Source: Caldifarciminota bacterium (GTDB lineage: Bacteria; Hydrothermota; Tepidihabitantia; SM23-42). Taken from it: DNA of 33,670 nt. Location: assembly GCA_020341755.1 (NCBI GenBank), contig CP070834.1, positions 93,547 to 127,216 on the forward strand. Direction: 5' to 3'. Within the stretch, counting starts at the first letter, position 1. Every line of letters begins with the position of its first letter. The position numbers were made by a program, and so were the translations under genes. The notes under the pieces are model-generated. The model was given only the letters and a program-made list of their open reading frames with translations, ran no database searches and was not told the DNA's origin. Shown here one piece after another: positions 1 to 8,528 of this stretch.

Positions 1-91
1 ACAATCCAGAAGACTACAGGAGTATCTGGTTTTACTATTAAAAAAGTAAAATGAGCGGCAGGCTGGACCGATCAGGAAGGAGTGCAAGATC

Positions 92-571
92 ATGAAGAGG
101 ATTCTTGGATTGTTGTTTGTCGGCTTTGTACTGGGTCTGGCTGCAGCGGGACTATGTGTTTGGAAACTACTGCCCCGTTTTATGCTGACCACTCAGCACA
201 GCAGACTGGCTTTTGAAGAAACGGTCGTGGCGATAAGTGCATCAGCAATAGAACATGGCTGGAGGGTCCCGAAGATCTATGACCTGCAGGCAACGTTCAT
301 CGTAGATAATTACGAGGAAATGACACGTATGAAGATCGTATCCCTGTACGGGACTGATAACGCGTACCGCATGCTGTACCCGGATGAGTATAAAATAACG
401 GCGGCGCTCTTGCCGTGGAGGATCGCAGTGTACGAGGCAGCAGATGGAACAGTGTATGTAGCTCGGTTAAATACTGGCGTACTGAGCATGTTCTATCCTG
501 GCACCACCGGTGAGATGATGTCCGGGGCAGCTCGGGAGGGAGAGCGTATTATCGAGGATATCATCGAGTGA
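92..571 (+). CDS. Membrane-anchored DUF302-like protein
   Basis: The protein is 159 residues. Residues 1-27 form a hydrophobic N-terminal segment that reads as a membrane anchor or uncleaved signal. The rest resembles the DUF302 fold, with a GWRVPKIYDLQ stretch early and a later LPWRIAVYEAADGTVYVARLN stretch like the family's conserved 'P.ri.vyE..dG.v.v..ln' block. DUF302 has no settled biochemical role; some members occur with redox or metal-stress genes. An AAGGAG ribosome site lies about 10 bases before the ATG. It sits just upstream of the MeaB gene (18 bases between stop and next start) and may be the first gene of the run. I am fairly sure of the gene and only moderately sure of the family. 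Confidence 0.72.
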   Translation: MKRILGLLFVGFVLGLAAAGLCVWKLLPRFMLTTQHSRLAFEETVVAISASAIEHGWRVPKIYDLQATFIVDNYEEMTRMKIVSLYGTDNAYRMLYPDEYKITAALLPWRIAVYEAADGTVYVARLNTGVLSMFYPGTTGEMMSGAAREGERIIEDIIE

Positions 572-589
572 TGATGCACGTTCAGCATC

Positions 590-1552
590 ATGCGGAACAG
601 GAGGTGTGCGGTCGATAAGCGTCTGCGACAACTTATCAGGGGCGATAAACGTGTGATCGCGCAGACCATTACGACGGTCGAGAACGCTACGGATCCAAAA
701 GTGCTGGAACAGATCTTCCCCCATACTGGAAAAGCCTATCATATCGGCATTACCGGCCCGCCCGGAGCTGGAAAGTCGACCCTGGTCAATGTTCTGTGTC
801 AGCATCTGCTCACGGACGGGAAGAAGATCGGCATCATTGCCGTCGACCCAACGTCTCCGTTTTCGGGCGGTGCGCTGCTCGGTGACCGTGTCAGGATGAC
901 CGATCTCTCTCTGCACAAGGATGTATATATCAGAAGTATGGGTTCTCGGGGAAGTCTCGGTGGTCTTGCGCAGAAGACAAAGGATGTTGCCCTGGTGCTC
1001 GATGCAGCCGGTATGGATTATGTTTTTATCGAGACGATCGGTGTAGGGCAGGTGGAACTCGATATTGCGCAGGTATGCGATACCACCGTTGTCGTTCTCG
1101 TTCCGGAATCGGGAGATAGCATCCAGGCAATGAAAGCCGGTCTGCTGGAGATTGCGGATATCCTGGTTGTGAACAAAGGCGACCGGGAAGGCAGCGATCG
1201 TTTCATGCTGGAGTTGAAATTCGCTTTTGAACTGCGTGAGCAGGTAACCGGTTGGGATTTTCCCATTCTCAAAACGATCGCAACCAAACCTGAGGGAATT
1301 CCAGAATTAGGTGCCGCAATTGCCGCCCATCGCAGCTATCTGGAGGGATGCGGTATGCTGGAGAAGGCACGTAAAATCAAACTAAAGAGGCGCATTCATG
1401 AATTGATCGAGAACAGGATCAGCTCCCATCTCAGGGAACACATGATCGGCGAGCATGAGCTCGATACTATGCTTGATAAGATGTACCGACGAAAGCTCAA
1501 TCCGTTTCGTGTCGCAGCCCGGATCGCCGATCGGATAATAAGACCGCAGTGA
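590..1552 (+). CDS. meaB: MeaB/ArgK-type GTPase, methylmalonyl-CoA mutase chaperone
   Basis: A 320-residue G3E-family P-loop GTPase. It has Walker A GPPGAGKS (residues 56-63), the ETIGVGQ switch region (147-153) and NKGD for guanine recognition (194-197). Its length matches MeaB (about 320-330). MeaB proteins gate adenosylcobalamin loading and protect B12-dependent acyl-CoA mutases from inactivation. The B12 mutase genes that follow fit that role exactly, and the human counterpart is MMAA. The start is uncertain: the only in-frame ATG is at 590 and has no clear ribosome site, while a strong AGGAGG lies inside the frame at 599-604 with no usual start codon after it. The first ten residues are therefore soft; the family call is firm. 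Confidence 0.95.
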   Translation: MRNRRCAVDKRLRQLIRGDKRVIAQTITTVENATDPKVLEQIFPHTGKAYHIGITGPPGAGKSTLVNVLCQHLLTDGKKIGIIAVDPTSPFSGGALLGDRVRMTDLSLHKDVYIRSMGSRGSLGGLAQKTKDVALVLDAAGMDYVFIETIGVGQVELDIAQVCDTTVVVLVPESGDSIQAMKAGLLEIADILVVNKGDREGSDRFMLELKFAFELREQVTGWDFPILKTIATKPEGIPELGAAIAAHRSYLEGCGMLEKARKIKLKRRIHELIENRISSHLREHMIGEHELDTMLDKMYRRKLNPFRVAARIADRIIRPQ

Positions 1553-1565
1553 ACGGGGGTGCTGT

Positions 1566-1664
1566 ATGGGTGAAGAGAGACATGACCGAACTGTGATGTG
1601 TACCAATTCCTGCGCGTGTTGCAGGTACTGCAGCATTAGAAGGTCGCATGAGGAGGGTCTATGA
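1566..1664 (+). CDS. Possible small Cys-rich protein (32 aa)
   Basis: A short open frame fills most of the gap between meaB and the first mutase. It encodes 32 residues with five cysteines packed into [12 protein letters not shown] (residues 11-22) and a polar remainder. Its TGA overlaps the mutase ATG as ATGA, the coupling seen at several real junctions in this window. A G-rich stretch (GGGGGT, 1554-1559) could serve as a weak ribosome site. No known family is recognised. The Cys cluster could bind a metal, but a chance frame of this length is quite possible. Confidence 0.25.
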   Translation: MGEERHDRTVMCTNSCACCRYCSIRRSHEEGL

Positions 1665-3292
1665 AAAAAGACATATGGAAAGAAAAGACCAAAACATGCA
1701 ATGAACGGGATGCCACGTTCACGACCGTCTCCGGTATACCCGTGAAAGTGCTGTATACACCGGACGATCTCTCTGATTTCTCGTACGATCATGATCTTGG
1801 TTATCCAGGTGAGTTTCCCTTTGTGCGCGGAGTCTATACGAACATGTACCGCGGCCGTCTCTGGACAATGCGTCAGTTCTCCGGGTTCGGTACAGCAAAA
1901 GACACGAATAAGCGGTACAAGTATCTTTTAAAACATGGGCAGACCGGTCTCTCGGTGGCGTTCGATTTTCCTACCTTGTACGGACGTGACAGTGATGATC
2001 CGTTTTCTCGCGGTGAGGTCGGGAAATGTGGTGTTGCCATTGATACGCTCAGGGATATGGAAATCCTGTTCAGCGGCATACCGCTCGATCAAATATCGAC
2101 ATCGATGACCATTAATCCGCCTGCAGCAATGCTCCTTGCGATGTATATCGTAGTCGGTGAGAAGCAAGGAGTGCCGAGTAATATTCTGACCGGCACGATA
2201 CAGAACGATATGCTCAAGGAGTATCAGGCTCAGAAGACGTGGATTTATCCACCCAAACAATCCATGCGTATCATAACTGACATCATGGCGTATTGTTCCG
2301 AACACGTGCCGAAATGGAATACCATATCTATTTCCGGATACCATATACGGGAGGCGGGGTCAACGGCTCTACAGGAGCTTGCCTTTACCTTGAAGAATGG
2401 ATTCTGTTATGTTGAACATGGCATGAAAGCCGGATTGTCCGTCGATGCCTTTGCACCACGCCTCAGTTTTTTCTTCAATTCCCACCTGGATTTCTTTGAG
2501 GAGGTTGCTAAATACCGTGCGGCGCGCCGTATCTGGGCTCGTTTAATGCAGGATAAATACAACGCTCAGAATCCCCGGAGTTACTTGCTGCGTTTCCATA
2601 CGCAGACCGCAGGTTGTACCCTTACCGCTCAGCAACCAGAAAACAATATTATGCGCACGGCATACCAGGCGCTGGCGGCGGTCCTGGGCGGGACACAGTC
2701 GCTTCACACGAATTCGATGGATGAGACGTATGCCCTTCCCACGGAGAATGCGGTCAAGATCGCATTGCGCACACAGCAGCTCATAGCGTATGAAACGGGC
2801 GTGGTCAACACCATCGACCCGCTCGGTGGATCTTATTTTGTCGAGGAATTGACTAATGAACTCGAACGCGGGGCATACAAATATTTCGAGCGAATTGACA
2901 AACTCGGTGGTGTCATAAAGGCAATTGAAAAGGGATTTTTCCAGAAGGAGATCTCCCGCAGTGCATATGAATACCAGCGTAAACTGGAACGCAAAGAGAA
3001 ATTCCAGGTTGGCGTCAATATATTCGAGGAGGATGAACAGCCGAAGATCGAGATCCTTAAGATACCACGGGCTGTCGAAACTGCACAGATCAGGCAATTG
3101 AAAAAGATAAAAAGAGAACGCAACGGCAGGAAGGTACGAGAGGCACTCAAGGAGTTGCGCAGAGCCGCAGAGGGTGGGGAAAATCTCATGCCGAAGATCA
3201 TTGCCTGTGTGCGCGTGTATGCGACCCTCGGTGAGATGTGTGGTACGCTCAAGGAAGTTTTCGGTGAGTACCATGAACCGATTATATTTTAA
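1661..3292 (+). CDS. B12-dependent acyl-CoA mutase large subunit, isobutyryl-CoA mutase-like
   Basis: A 543-residue TIM-barrel catalytic subunit of the methylmalonyl-CoA mutase family without its own B12 domain. The family motif [17 protein letters not shown] and the catalytic GYH (His228) are present. At the position of Tyr89 of the P. shermanii mutase it has Phe73 (RQFSGFG), and at Arg207 it has Gln191 (AQKTWIYPP). Spacings (118 and 37 residues) match the reference exactly. Arg207 binds the substrate carboxylate in methylmalonyl-CoA mutase; Phe/Gln is the isobutyryl-CoA mutase pattern. Ala100 argues against 2-hydroxyisobutyryl-CoA mutase, which has Asp there. I infer that it interconverts isobutyryl- and n-butyryl-CoA or a similar uncharged acyl-CoA. 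A strong GAGGAGG precedes the ATG. The B12-binding subunit follows after 11 bases. Confidence 0.9.
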   Translation: MKKDIWKEKTKTCNERDATFTTVSGIPVKVLYTPDDLSDFSYDHDLGYPGEFPFVRGVYTNMYRGRLWTMRQFSGFGTAKDTNKRYKYLLKHGQTGLSVAFDFPTLYGRDSDDPFSRGEVGKCGVAIDTLRDMEILFSGIPLDQISTSMTINPPAAMLLAMYIVVGEKQGVPSNILTGTIQNDMLKEYQAQKTWIYPPKQSMRIITDIMAYCSEHVPKWNTISISGYHIREAGSTALQELAFTLKNGFCYVEHGMKAGLSVDAFAPRLSFFFNSHLDFFEEVAKYRAARRIWARLMQDKYNAQNPRSYLLRFHTQTAGCTLTAQQPENNIMRTAYQALAAVLGGTQSLHTNSMDETYALPTENAVKIALRTQQLIAYETGVVNTIDPLGGSYFVEELTNELERGAYKYFERIDKLGGVIKAIEKGFFQKEISRSAYEYQRKLERKEKFQVGVNIFEEDEQPKIEILKIPRAVETAQIRQLKKIKRERNGRKVREALKELRRAAEGGENLMPKIIACVRVYATLGEMCGTLKEVFGEYHEPIIF

Positions 3293-3303
3293 AAGGAGGA
3301 GAC

Positions 3304-3825
3304 ATGGCAAGGAAAATTCGAGTCCTCGTTGGTAAACCTGGTCTTGACGGTCATGATCGCGGGGCAAAGGTAGTAGCAGCAGCTCTGCGTGATGCGGGTA
3401 TGGAGGTGATCTATACTGGCTTACACCAGACGTGCGAAAGCATTGTCGAAGCAGCAATCCAGGAAGACGTCGATGTGATCGGGTTATCGATTCTGTCCGG
3501 GGCTCACATGACTCTTTTCCCGAAAGTACTCAACTTACTGAAGAAACGACATGCGAGTGATATTGTTGTGATCGGTGGTGGGATCATCCCGCAGGCAGAC
3601 ATGAAGAAACTGGAGAAAAAGGGAGTCAAAAAACTGTTCGGACCCGGAACACCAACCTCAGAAATCATTACGTGGATACAGGAGGCTACAGTGAAAAAAC
3701 GGTCCCGCCCGAAACGCGGGACAGTGAAACCAACAAAAAAACTGCGGCAGAAGGCGGCTGTGAAGAGGCGCAGCGGAAAAAAAAGCGCTCGACAAAAAAA
3801 GAAACCCAAACATAAAAAGAAATGA
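3304..3825 (+). CDS. B12-binding subunit of acyl-CoA mutase with Lys/Arg-rich tail
   Basis: This is the cobalamin-binding partner of the mutase large subunit. Residues 1-129 form a Rossmann-like B12 domain with DGHDRG (15-20; His17 is the lower axial cobalt ligand), SILSG (62-66) and the GGG turn (91-93). Free-standing B12 subunits of this family are usually about 130-140 residues. Here a tail of 44 residues (130-173) is added; 24 of them are Lys or Arg and none are acidic. The tail resembles a nucleic-acid-binding or electrostatic docking extension and has no known role in mutases. AAAAGGAGGAG gives a strong ribosome site. It is the only B12-binding subunit in the window, so it may serve both mutase large subunits. 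Confidence 0.92.
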   Translation: MARKIRVLVGKPGLDGHDRGAKVVAAALRDAGMEVIYTGLHQTCESIVEAAIQEDVDVIGLSILSGAHMTLFPKVLNLLKKRHASDIVVIGGGIIPQADMKKLEKKGVKKLFGPGTPTSEIITWIQEATVKKRSRPKRGTVKPTKKLRQKAAVKRRSGKKSARQKKKPKHKKK

Positions 3826-3847
3826 TGAGACTATGATATAATGGGCA

Positions 3848-4690
3848 ATGAAATATATGAAATTGGGTGATTTTGAACTCACGATCGTATCTGATGGTAC
3901 GTTCTGGCTAGATGGCGGAGCAATGTTCGGAGTGGTCCCCAAGGCACTCTGGAACCGGCTAAATCCTGCCGACGAACTGAACAGGATACGATTATCCCTA
4001 TCGTGCCTGCTCATCAAGACACCCGAGCACGTGGTAATTGTTGATACCGGTATAGGCGGAGACTTCAAAGAGCGATTCCTTGACCTGTACGGAGTAGAGA
4101 GGGGTGACGGACTTCCCGGAGCATTGCACGAACTCGGTATCGCTCCCGAAGATATCGATTACGTGATCAATACCCATTTGCATTTTGATCACTGTGGCGG
4201 CAACACTAAGAAGCATGGTAAAACCTTTATACCAACATTCAGTCGGGCACGGTATATCATACAAGAACTTGAATGGGATGATGCCCATCATACGAACGAA
4301 AGGACAAAAGCCAGTTATATGAAACGGCACTTTGAGCCGATTGAAGCTGCCAGTCAGCTCATGCTCGTGGATGGTGATCACGAGGTTATTCCTGGCATCA
4401 CGGTAAGGCACACGAATGGACATACGCGCGGACATCAGTCAGTATTGATCGAGAGCGGTGGTAAAAAGGCGATGTATCTCGGGGATCTGATACCAACGAC
4501 CGCACACATTAAAATACCGTACATCATGGGGTATGATCTGTTCCCGGTTGATATCCTTAAAAAGAAAAAGGAAATACTGGATATGGCAGCACGTGAGCAC
4601 TGGCTTCTTATATTTGAACATGATCCGAGGGTATCGTTCGGCTATGTGCAGGAGCAGAATGGGCAGATGGTATTTCAACGAGCAGACTGA
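3848..4690 (+). CDS. Metallo-beta-lactamase-fold hydrolase
   Basis: A 280-residue MBL-fold protein with the metal-binding signature THLHFDHCGG (HLHFDH at residues 110-115), a later NGHTRGH (second metal His) and LGDLIPT (bridging Asp). Overall it resembles the N-acyl homoserine lactonase/quinolone-hydrolase-like branch of small secondary hydrolases. The substrate cannot be read from sequence. Its place between the mutase subunit and the carboxyltransferase suggests a thioester or lactone hydrolase tied to the acyl-CoA pathway, but that is inference. No clear ribosome site precedes the ATG at 3848; a second in-frame ATG lies at 3857. A TATGATATAAT stretch directly upstream resembles a -10 box but has no matching -35. 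Confidence 0.85.
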   Translation: MKYMKLGDFELTIVSDGTFWLDGGAMFGVVPKALWNRLNPADELNRIRLSLSCLLIKTPEHVVIVDTGIGGDFKERFLDLYGVERGDGLPGALHELGIAPEDIDYVINTHLHFDHCGGNTKKHGKTFIPTFSRARYIIQELEWDDAHHTNERTKASYMKRHFEPIEAASQLMLVDGDHEVIPGITVRHTNGHTRGHQSVLIESGGKKAMYLGDLIPTTAHIKIPYIMGYDLFPVDILKKKKEILDMAAREHWLLIFEHDPRVSFGYVQEQNGQMVFQRAD

Positions 4691-4692
4691 TT

Positions 4693-4708
4693 GCATGTGA
4701 GGACATGC
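4693..4708 (+). other. Small perfect hairpin after the MBL gene
   Basis: GCATGT and ACATGC form a perfect 6-bp stem around a GAGG tetraloop, starting two bases after the MBL-fold stop codon. There is no T-run after it, so it is not a standard intrinsic terminator. It could slow RNA decay or pause polymerase before the carboxyltransferase gene. Confidence 0.3.
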
Positions 4709-4790
4709 CGAGCATCATACGTTCCATGTGTTTAAAACAATATTTCGTTACTCTATTGCCCTGAAAGATTTTCTGCGGTGAGGAGGTTTG

Positions 4791-6338
4791 ATGAAAATAA
4801 AAGATAAACTAAAACACCTCGAAGAGTTGGAAAGGAAAGCGTTACTCGGCGGTGGCGATGTGCGTATCAAGACGCAGCATGACAAAGGACGGCTGACGGC
4901 ACGAGAGCGCATTGATGCATTGCTGGACAAAGGTACCTTTCGCGAGACTGATAAATTCGTTACCCACCGATGTACCGATTTCAATATGGCAAAAAATACT
5001 ATACTCGGTGACGGCGTCGTTACAGGTTTCGGTAAAATTCATGGACGTGCAGTATGCATTTTTTCCGAGGATTTTACCGTATTCGGCGGCTCGCTTTCCA
5101 AGGCATATGCCGAGAAGATATGTAAACTGCAGGATCTTGCTCTGAAGATGGGCTGTCCGATCATCGGGCTCAAGGATTCGGGCGGGGCACGTATACAAGA
5201 GGGAGTCGATAGCCTTGCCGGATATACGGATGTGTTCTTACGTAATGTACTTTCCTCGGGAGTGATTCCTCAGATTTCGGCGATCATGGGTCCTTGTGCC
5301 GGCGGCGCTGTCTATTCTCCAGCAATGACTGATTTCGTAATCATGGTACAGGGTTCGCATATGTTCTTGACCGGTCCTGATGTCGTCAAGGCAGCAACAC
5401 ACGAGGAGGTCACCTTCGAGGAACTCGGTGGAGCCATGGTTCATAATGAGAAGTCAGGAGTTGCACATTTTGCTGCCGAATCGGAACTCGAGTGTCTCGG
5501 CCTCATCAGGCGGCTCCTTCAGTTCATACCCAATAATAATCTCGAGGACAGTCCGGTTACTGATGCAAACGATGATATGAATCGGATGGACCTCGAGCTC
5601 GATACCATTGTCCCTGACAGTCCGAACAAACCTTATGACATGCATGAGATAATCAAAGGGGTCATCGATGATGGCGAATTCCTCGAAGTTCACAAATACA
5701 ATGCTCAGAACCTTATTGTCGGATTCGCCCGTTTTGCCGGAAAGGCAGTCGGCATCGTTGCTAATCAACCGTCAGTTCTCGCCGGAGTACTGGATATCGA
5801 TTCGGCACAGAAAGGTGCTCGTTTTGTCCGTTTCTGTGATTGCTTCAATATTCCAATCGTGACATTTGTCGATGTGCCGGGATTTTTGCCCGGGACTGCA
5901 CAGGAATGGGGCGGTGTCATAAAAAATGGTGCTAAGTTACTGTACGCGTTTTGTGAGGCAACTGTCCCGCGGGTTACCGTTATTACACGGAAGGCTTATG
6001 GCGGTGCGTACTGCGTTATGAGTTCCAAACATACCCGTGCCGATATCAATTTTGCCTGGCCCAGTGCCGAGATCGCGGTCATGGGGCCTGATGGCGCGGT
6101 CAAGATACTTTATAAAAAACGCATAAAAGAAGCCAAAGACCCCAAGGCGGAGGAAAAGCAACTCGTCGATGAATATACCGAGAAATTCGCCAACCCGTTC
6201 GTTACTGCGAGTAAAGGGTACATCGATGCCGTGATACGGCCTTCGGAAACACGGCCCCGGATAATCGAAGCGTTGGATATGATACAGAACAAACGCGACA
6301 CCAACCCTCCAAGGAAGCACGGGAATATACCGTTATGA
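4791..6338 (+). CDS. pccB: Propionyl-CoA carboxylase, carboxyltransferase (beta) subunit
   Basis: A 515-residue carboxyltransferase of the PccB/MmdA family, transferring CO2 from carboxybiotin to propionyl-CoA to give methylmalonyl-CoA. The N half has [15 protein letters not shown] and [13 protein letters not shown]; the first oxyanion site is [13 protein letters not shown]. The C half has DVPGFLPG and [13 protein letters not shown]. Residue 408 is Cys at the specificity position that is Asp422 in Streptomyces PccB; from memory, Cys also occurs there in mycobacterial AccD5, a propionyl-CoA carboxylase. ATG at 4791 follows AGGAGG by four bases; the TTG immediately before it is not needed. A methylmalonyl-CoA decarboxylase role cannot be excluded, but no membrane decarboxylase subunits are near, while a biotin carboxylase and carrier follow. 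Confidence 0.93.
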   Translation: MKIKDKLKHLEELERKALLGGGDVRIKTQHDKGRLTARERIDALLDKGTFRETDKFVTHRCTDFNMAKNTILGDGVVTGFGKIHGRAVCIFSEDFTVFGGSLSKAYAEKICKLQDLALKMGCPIIGLKDSGGARIQEGVDSLAGYTDVFLRNVLSSGVIPQISAIMGPCAGGAVYSPAMTDFVIMVQGSHMFLTGPDVVKAATHEEVTFEELGGAMVHNEKSGVAHFAAESELECLGLIRRLLQFIPNNNLEDSPVTDANDDMNRMDLELDTIVPDSPNKPYDMHEIIKGVIDDGEFLEVHKYNAQNLIVGFARFAGKAVGIVANQPSVLAGVLDIDSAQKGARFVRFCDCFNIPIVTFVDVPGFLPGTAQEWGGVIKNGAKLLYAFCEATVPRVTVITRKAYGGAYCVMSSKHTRADINFAWPSAEIAVMGPDGAVKILYKKRIKEAKDPKAEEKQLVDEYTEKFANPFVTASKGYIDAVIRPSETRPRIIEALDMIQNKRDTNPPRKHGNIPL

Positions 6339-6342
6339 ATGC

Positions 6343-6373
6343 AGAACGTAGAACATAGAAAGCAGAATAGAAA
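6343..6373 (+). repeat. Degenerate 7-bp tandem repeat
   Basis: Four tandem units with a 7-base period: AGAACGT, AGAACAT, AGAAAGC, AGAATAG, running into an A-tract. They begin five bases after the carboxyltransferase stop codon and open the longest non-coding gap of the window. They read as a decayed simple repeat; no function is apparent. Confidence 0.5.
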
Positions 6374-6416
6374 AACCTATATGATAAGGTTATCCCTCGT
6401 CACCTTCGTCTGTACT

Positions 6417-6438
6417 GAGGACATCCGAAGTGTTCCTC
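6417..6438 (+). other. Bulged hairpin between pccB and the biotin carboxylase gene
   Basis: GAGGACA can pair with TGTTCCTC with one bulged base. The right arm can instead pair with GGGACACT just downstream (AGTGTTCC/GGGACACT with one G-U). These are mutually exclusive folds, as in attenuators or regulatory leaders, but no ligand class is recognised. Confidence 0.3.
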
Positions 6439-6445
6439 GGGACAC

Positions 6446-6484
6446 TGAATATAACAATCACATCGTAGATGTGAGTTATATTCG
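6446..6484 (+). other. Long inverted repeat (about 15-bp stem, 3-nt loop)
   Basis: AATATAAC plus TCACATC (left, with a 2-base AA bulge between) pairs perfectly with GATGTGA plus GTTATATT around a GTA loop. One further G-C and one G-U pair extend the base. No T-run follows, so it is not a classic terminator. It lies about 50 bases before the biotin carboxylase start and could act as an RNA processing or stabilising element, or as a palindromic operator. Confidence 0.6.
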
Positions 6485-6485
6485 T

Positions 6486-6530
6486 GAACGAAACAAACGA
6501 AATGAACGAGATAAACGAGACAGACCAAAG
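6486..6530 (+). repeat. 9-bp tandem repeat (RAACGARAY) abutting the biotin carboxylase start
   Basis: Four good copies with a strict 9-base period (GAACGAAAC, AAACGAAAT, GAACGAGAT, AAACGAGAC) and a fifth, diverged copy (AGACCAAAG), ending five bases before the ATG at 6536. The gene has no other clear ribosome site; the purine-rich repeat may substitute for one. Copy number could differ between strains. Confidence 0.6.
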
Positions 6531-6535
6531 TTATT

Positions 6536-8035
6536 ATGTTTAAGAAGATATTGGTAGCGAATCGAGGAGAGATCGCCGTCAGAGTTCTGCGGGCGTGCCG
6601 GGAGATGGGCATCCCATCGGTGACCGTGTACTCGGATGCCGATAAAACGGCACTTCACACGCAGTCTGCAGATGAGGCATACTATCTTGGTCCCGCGCCC
6701 GCGATCGAAAGTTATTTGCGAATCGATGCCATTATCGAGGTAGCCAGGACCGCGCACGCCGAGGCGATCCATCCGGGTTATGGCTTCCTTGCCGAGAACA
6801 CGCAGTTCGCCCGTGCGTGTGAAAAGGCTGGCATTGCCTTTATCGGTCCCACCTCTGCAGCTATCGAATTGCTCGGTGATAAGATCGCATCAAAGAAAAC
6901 AATGACGGCGGCCGGTATCCCGTGCATCCCGGGCACCGATGGTGCGATCGCGGAACCTGAGAAAGCGCACCATGTGGCTCAGGAAATAGGTTTTCCGGTG
7001 CTCATCAAAGCGGCTGGCGGCGGCGGCGGCAAAGGAATGCGCGTCGTGAGGGAAAGGAAAGAATTGCAGAGCGCCATGAAACAGGCAATGAGCGAAGCAC
7101 AGTCGGCATTCGGGAATCCAACGATATTCATCGAGAAATTCCTTGAGGCACCACGCCATATCGAATTTCAAATACTCGCCGACCATCACGGCAATGTAGT
7201 GCATCTCTTTGAACGGGAATGCTCGGTCCAGCGGCGTCATCAGAAGCTTATCGAAGAATCCCCGTCGCCGATCGTGACACCCGAACTGCGCAAACAGATG
7301 GGTGACGCTGCGGTCAAGGCAGTGAAGGCATCTCATTATACGAATGCCGGTACTGTAGAATTCATGGTCGACCGCGAGAGGAATTTCTATTTCCTGGAAA
7401 TGAATACACGTCTACAGGTAGAACATCCGGTTACCGAAATGATCACCGGTGTCGATATAGTCAAGGAGCAGTTCAATATTACTGCTGGCAATGTCCTTCC
7501 GATGCAGCAGGAAGACCTGGCTATGATGGGTGCCGCCATCGAGTGTCGTATCTCTGCGGAGGATCCGGAAAACAATTTTGCGCCGTCGACCGGCACCATA
7601 CAGGAAATGATCCTGCCCGGTGGTCCGGGCGTGAGGGTAGATAGCGGCGTGTATAAAGGTTTTACGGTTCCGATATTTTACGATCCGCTCATCGCAAAAC
7701 TGCTCGTATGGGCTCCGACTCGGGAAGAAGCGATACAACGCATGAAACGTGCATTGTACGAGTACAGTATCCGCGGTATCAAGACGTCGATACCGTTCCA
7801 TCAACTGGTGATGGACCATGAAAAATTCGTTGCCGGTGAGTATGACACGACCTTCATCGATAGGGTTCTGAAGAAGATCGAATACCGCAAACACTATCAG
7901 GAGATCGCAGCGATCGCCAGTGCTATCGGTCGGTCACTCAGCGACCGGCGTGCTGCTGCAGGTAGTCCTCTATCCCGGGAGGGTGTTAATCCCTGGAAAA
8001 TGGCAGGCAGAAAATCGATGATGAGGAGAATGTAG
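6536..8035 (+). CDS. Acyl-CoA carboxylase biotin carboxylase subunit (propionyl-CoA carboxylase alpha, N part)
   Basis: A 499-residue biotin carboxylase that makes carboxybiotin from ATP and bicarbonate. It opens with the standard MFKKILVANRGEIAVRV. The ATP-grasp domain follows with AAGGGGGKGMR (near residues 160-170), ERECSVQRRHQK and EMNTRLQVEHPVTEM, then the C-terminal lid (PSTGTIQEM, GVRVDSGV). The chain ends about 20 residues after NPWKMAGR, where fused PccA/MccA proteins continue into the biotin-transfer and carrier domains. Those domains are encoded by the next gene, which starts one base after this stop. With pccB upstream it forms a split three-gene carboxylase. The start lacks a clear Shine-Dalgarno and is preceded by the 9-bp repeat. 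Function is firm; the acyl substrate is inferred from neighbours. Confidence 0.95.
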   Translation: MFKKILVANRGEIAVRVLRACREMGIPSVTVYSDADKTALHTQSADEAYYLGPAPAIESYLRIDAIIEVARTAHAEAIHPGYGFLAENTQFARACEKAGIAFIGPTSAAIELLGDKIASKKTMTAAGIPCIPGTDGAIAEPEKAHHVAQEIGFPVLIKAAGGGGGKGMRVVRERKELQSAMKQAMSEAQSAFGNPTIFIEKFLEAPRHIEFQILADHHGNVVHLFERECSVQRRHQKLIEESPSPIVTPELRKQMGDAAVKAVKASHYTNAGTVEFMVDRERNFYFLEMNTRLQVEHPVTEMITGVDIVKEQFNITAGNVLPMQQEDLAMMGAAIECRISAEDPENNFAPSTGTIQEMILPGGPGVRVDSGVYKGFTVPIFYDPLIAKLLVWAPTREEAIQRMKRALYEYSIRGIKTSIPFHQLVMDHEKFVAGEYDTTFIDRVLKKIEYRKHYQEIAAIASAIGRSLSDRRAAAGSPLSREGVNPWKMAGRKSMMRRM

Positions 8036-8036
8036 C

Positions 8037-8528
8037 ATGGCGTATGTCGTCAAGATCGATGACAGAGAATTCAAGGTAGAACTAGAGAAAAAGGGTGACA
8101 GGTTCGATGTGCTCGTCGACGGTCAACGCAAGCATGTTGAGCTCGTACATCGGGATGGGACTGCGTTTCTGCTTCTGATAGATAGCAGACCCTATCGGGT
8201 AGTGCTCGAAGCGGATGATCAGCTGATGGTGAATGATGAAGTGTATCATACCGAAGTCCTTGATGAGCAAATACAGAAATTGATAAAAGCAAGTCCTCAA
8301 TCACTGCATAAAAAGGAGCTCGTTCTGAGAGCATCCATGCCCGGTCTGGTCATCGAAGTTCTCGTGAATGAGGGGGACAGCGTTACACGGGACCAGGGAC
8401 TGCTTATTATCGAAGCTATGAAGATGCAGAATGAAATGAAATCTTCACGTGATGGTGTCGTCAAGCAGGTGCTTGTTAAAAAGGGGCAAACCATAAACAG
8501 CGGCGATAAACTTGTGGTGATCGAATGA
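8037..8528 (+). CDS. Biotin carboxyl carrier subunit (first carboxylase)
   Basis: A 163-residue biotin carrier. Residues 95-163 form the biotinyl domain with ASMPGLV (99-105) and EAMKMQN; Lys129 would carry biotin. Residues 1-80 are beta-rich and match the small barrel that links the carboxylase and carrier parts in fused PccA proteins, so this gene equals the C-terminal third of a fused alpha subunit. GAGGAGA in the end of the upstream gene serves as ribosome site. The stop overlaps the next start as ATGA, suggesting coupled translation with the second mutase gene. Confidence 0.95.
   Translation: MAYVVKIDDREFKVELEKKGDRFDVLVDGQRKHVELVHRDGTAFLLLIDSRPYRVVLEADDQLMVNDEVYHTEVLDEQIQKLIKASPQSLHKKELVLRASMPGLVIEVLVNEGDSVTRDQGLLIIEAMKMQNEMKSSRDGVVKQVLVKKGQTINSGDKLVVIE

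Noticed and set aside
1-54. Possible C-terminal end of a gene that begins before the window
   Set aside because: All three + frames are open from the edge for 12-17 codons before a stop, so the true frame cannot be chosen from so short a piece.
467-916. Minus-strand open frames across the window, such as this 149-codon one
   Set aside because: They lie opposite well-supported + strand genes, lack ribosome sites and recognisable motifs, and follow from codon bias of the sense genes.
1553-1660. Cobalamin riboswitch before the first mutase gene
   Set aside because: The gap is only about 108 bases and no B12-box-like sequence or extended stem set is visible.
3832-3842. TATGATATAAT as a promoter -10 before the MBL-fold gene
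   Set aside because: No -35 sequence lies at a proper distance and the box would sit only six bases before the start codon.
4791-6338. Sodium-pumping methylmalonyl-CoA decarboxylase alpha subunit
   Set aside because: No membrane beta subunit or gamma/delta subunits are nearby, while an ATP-dependent biotin carboxylase and carrier are directly downstream.
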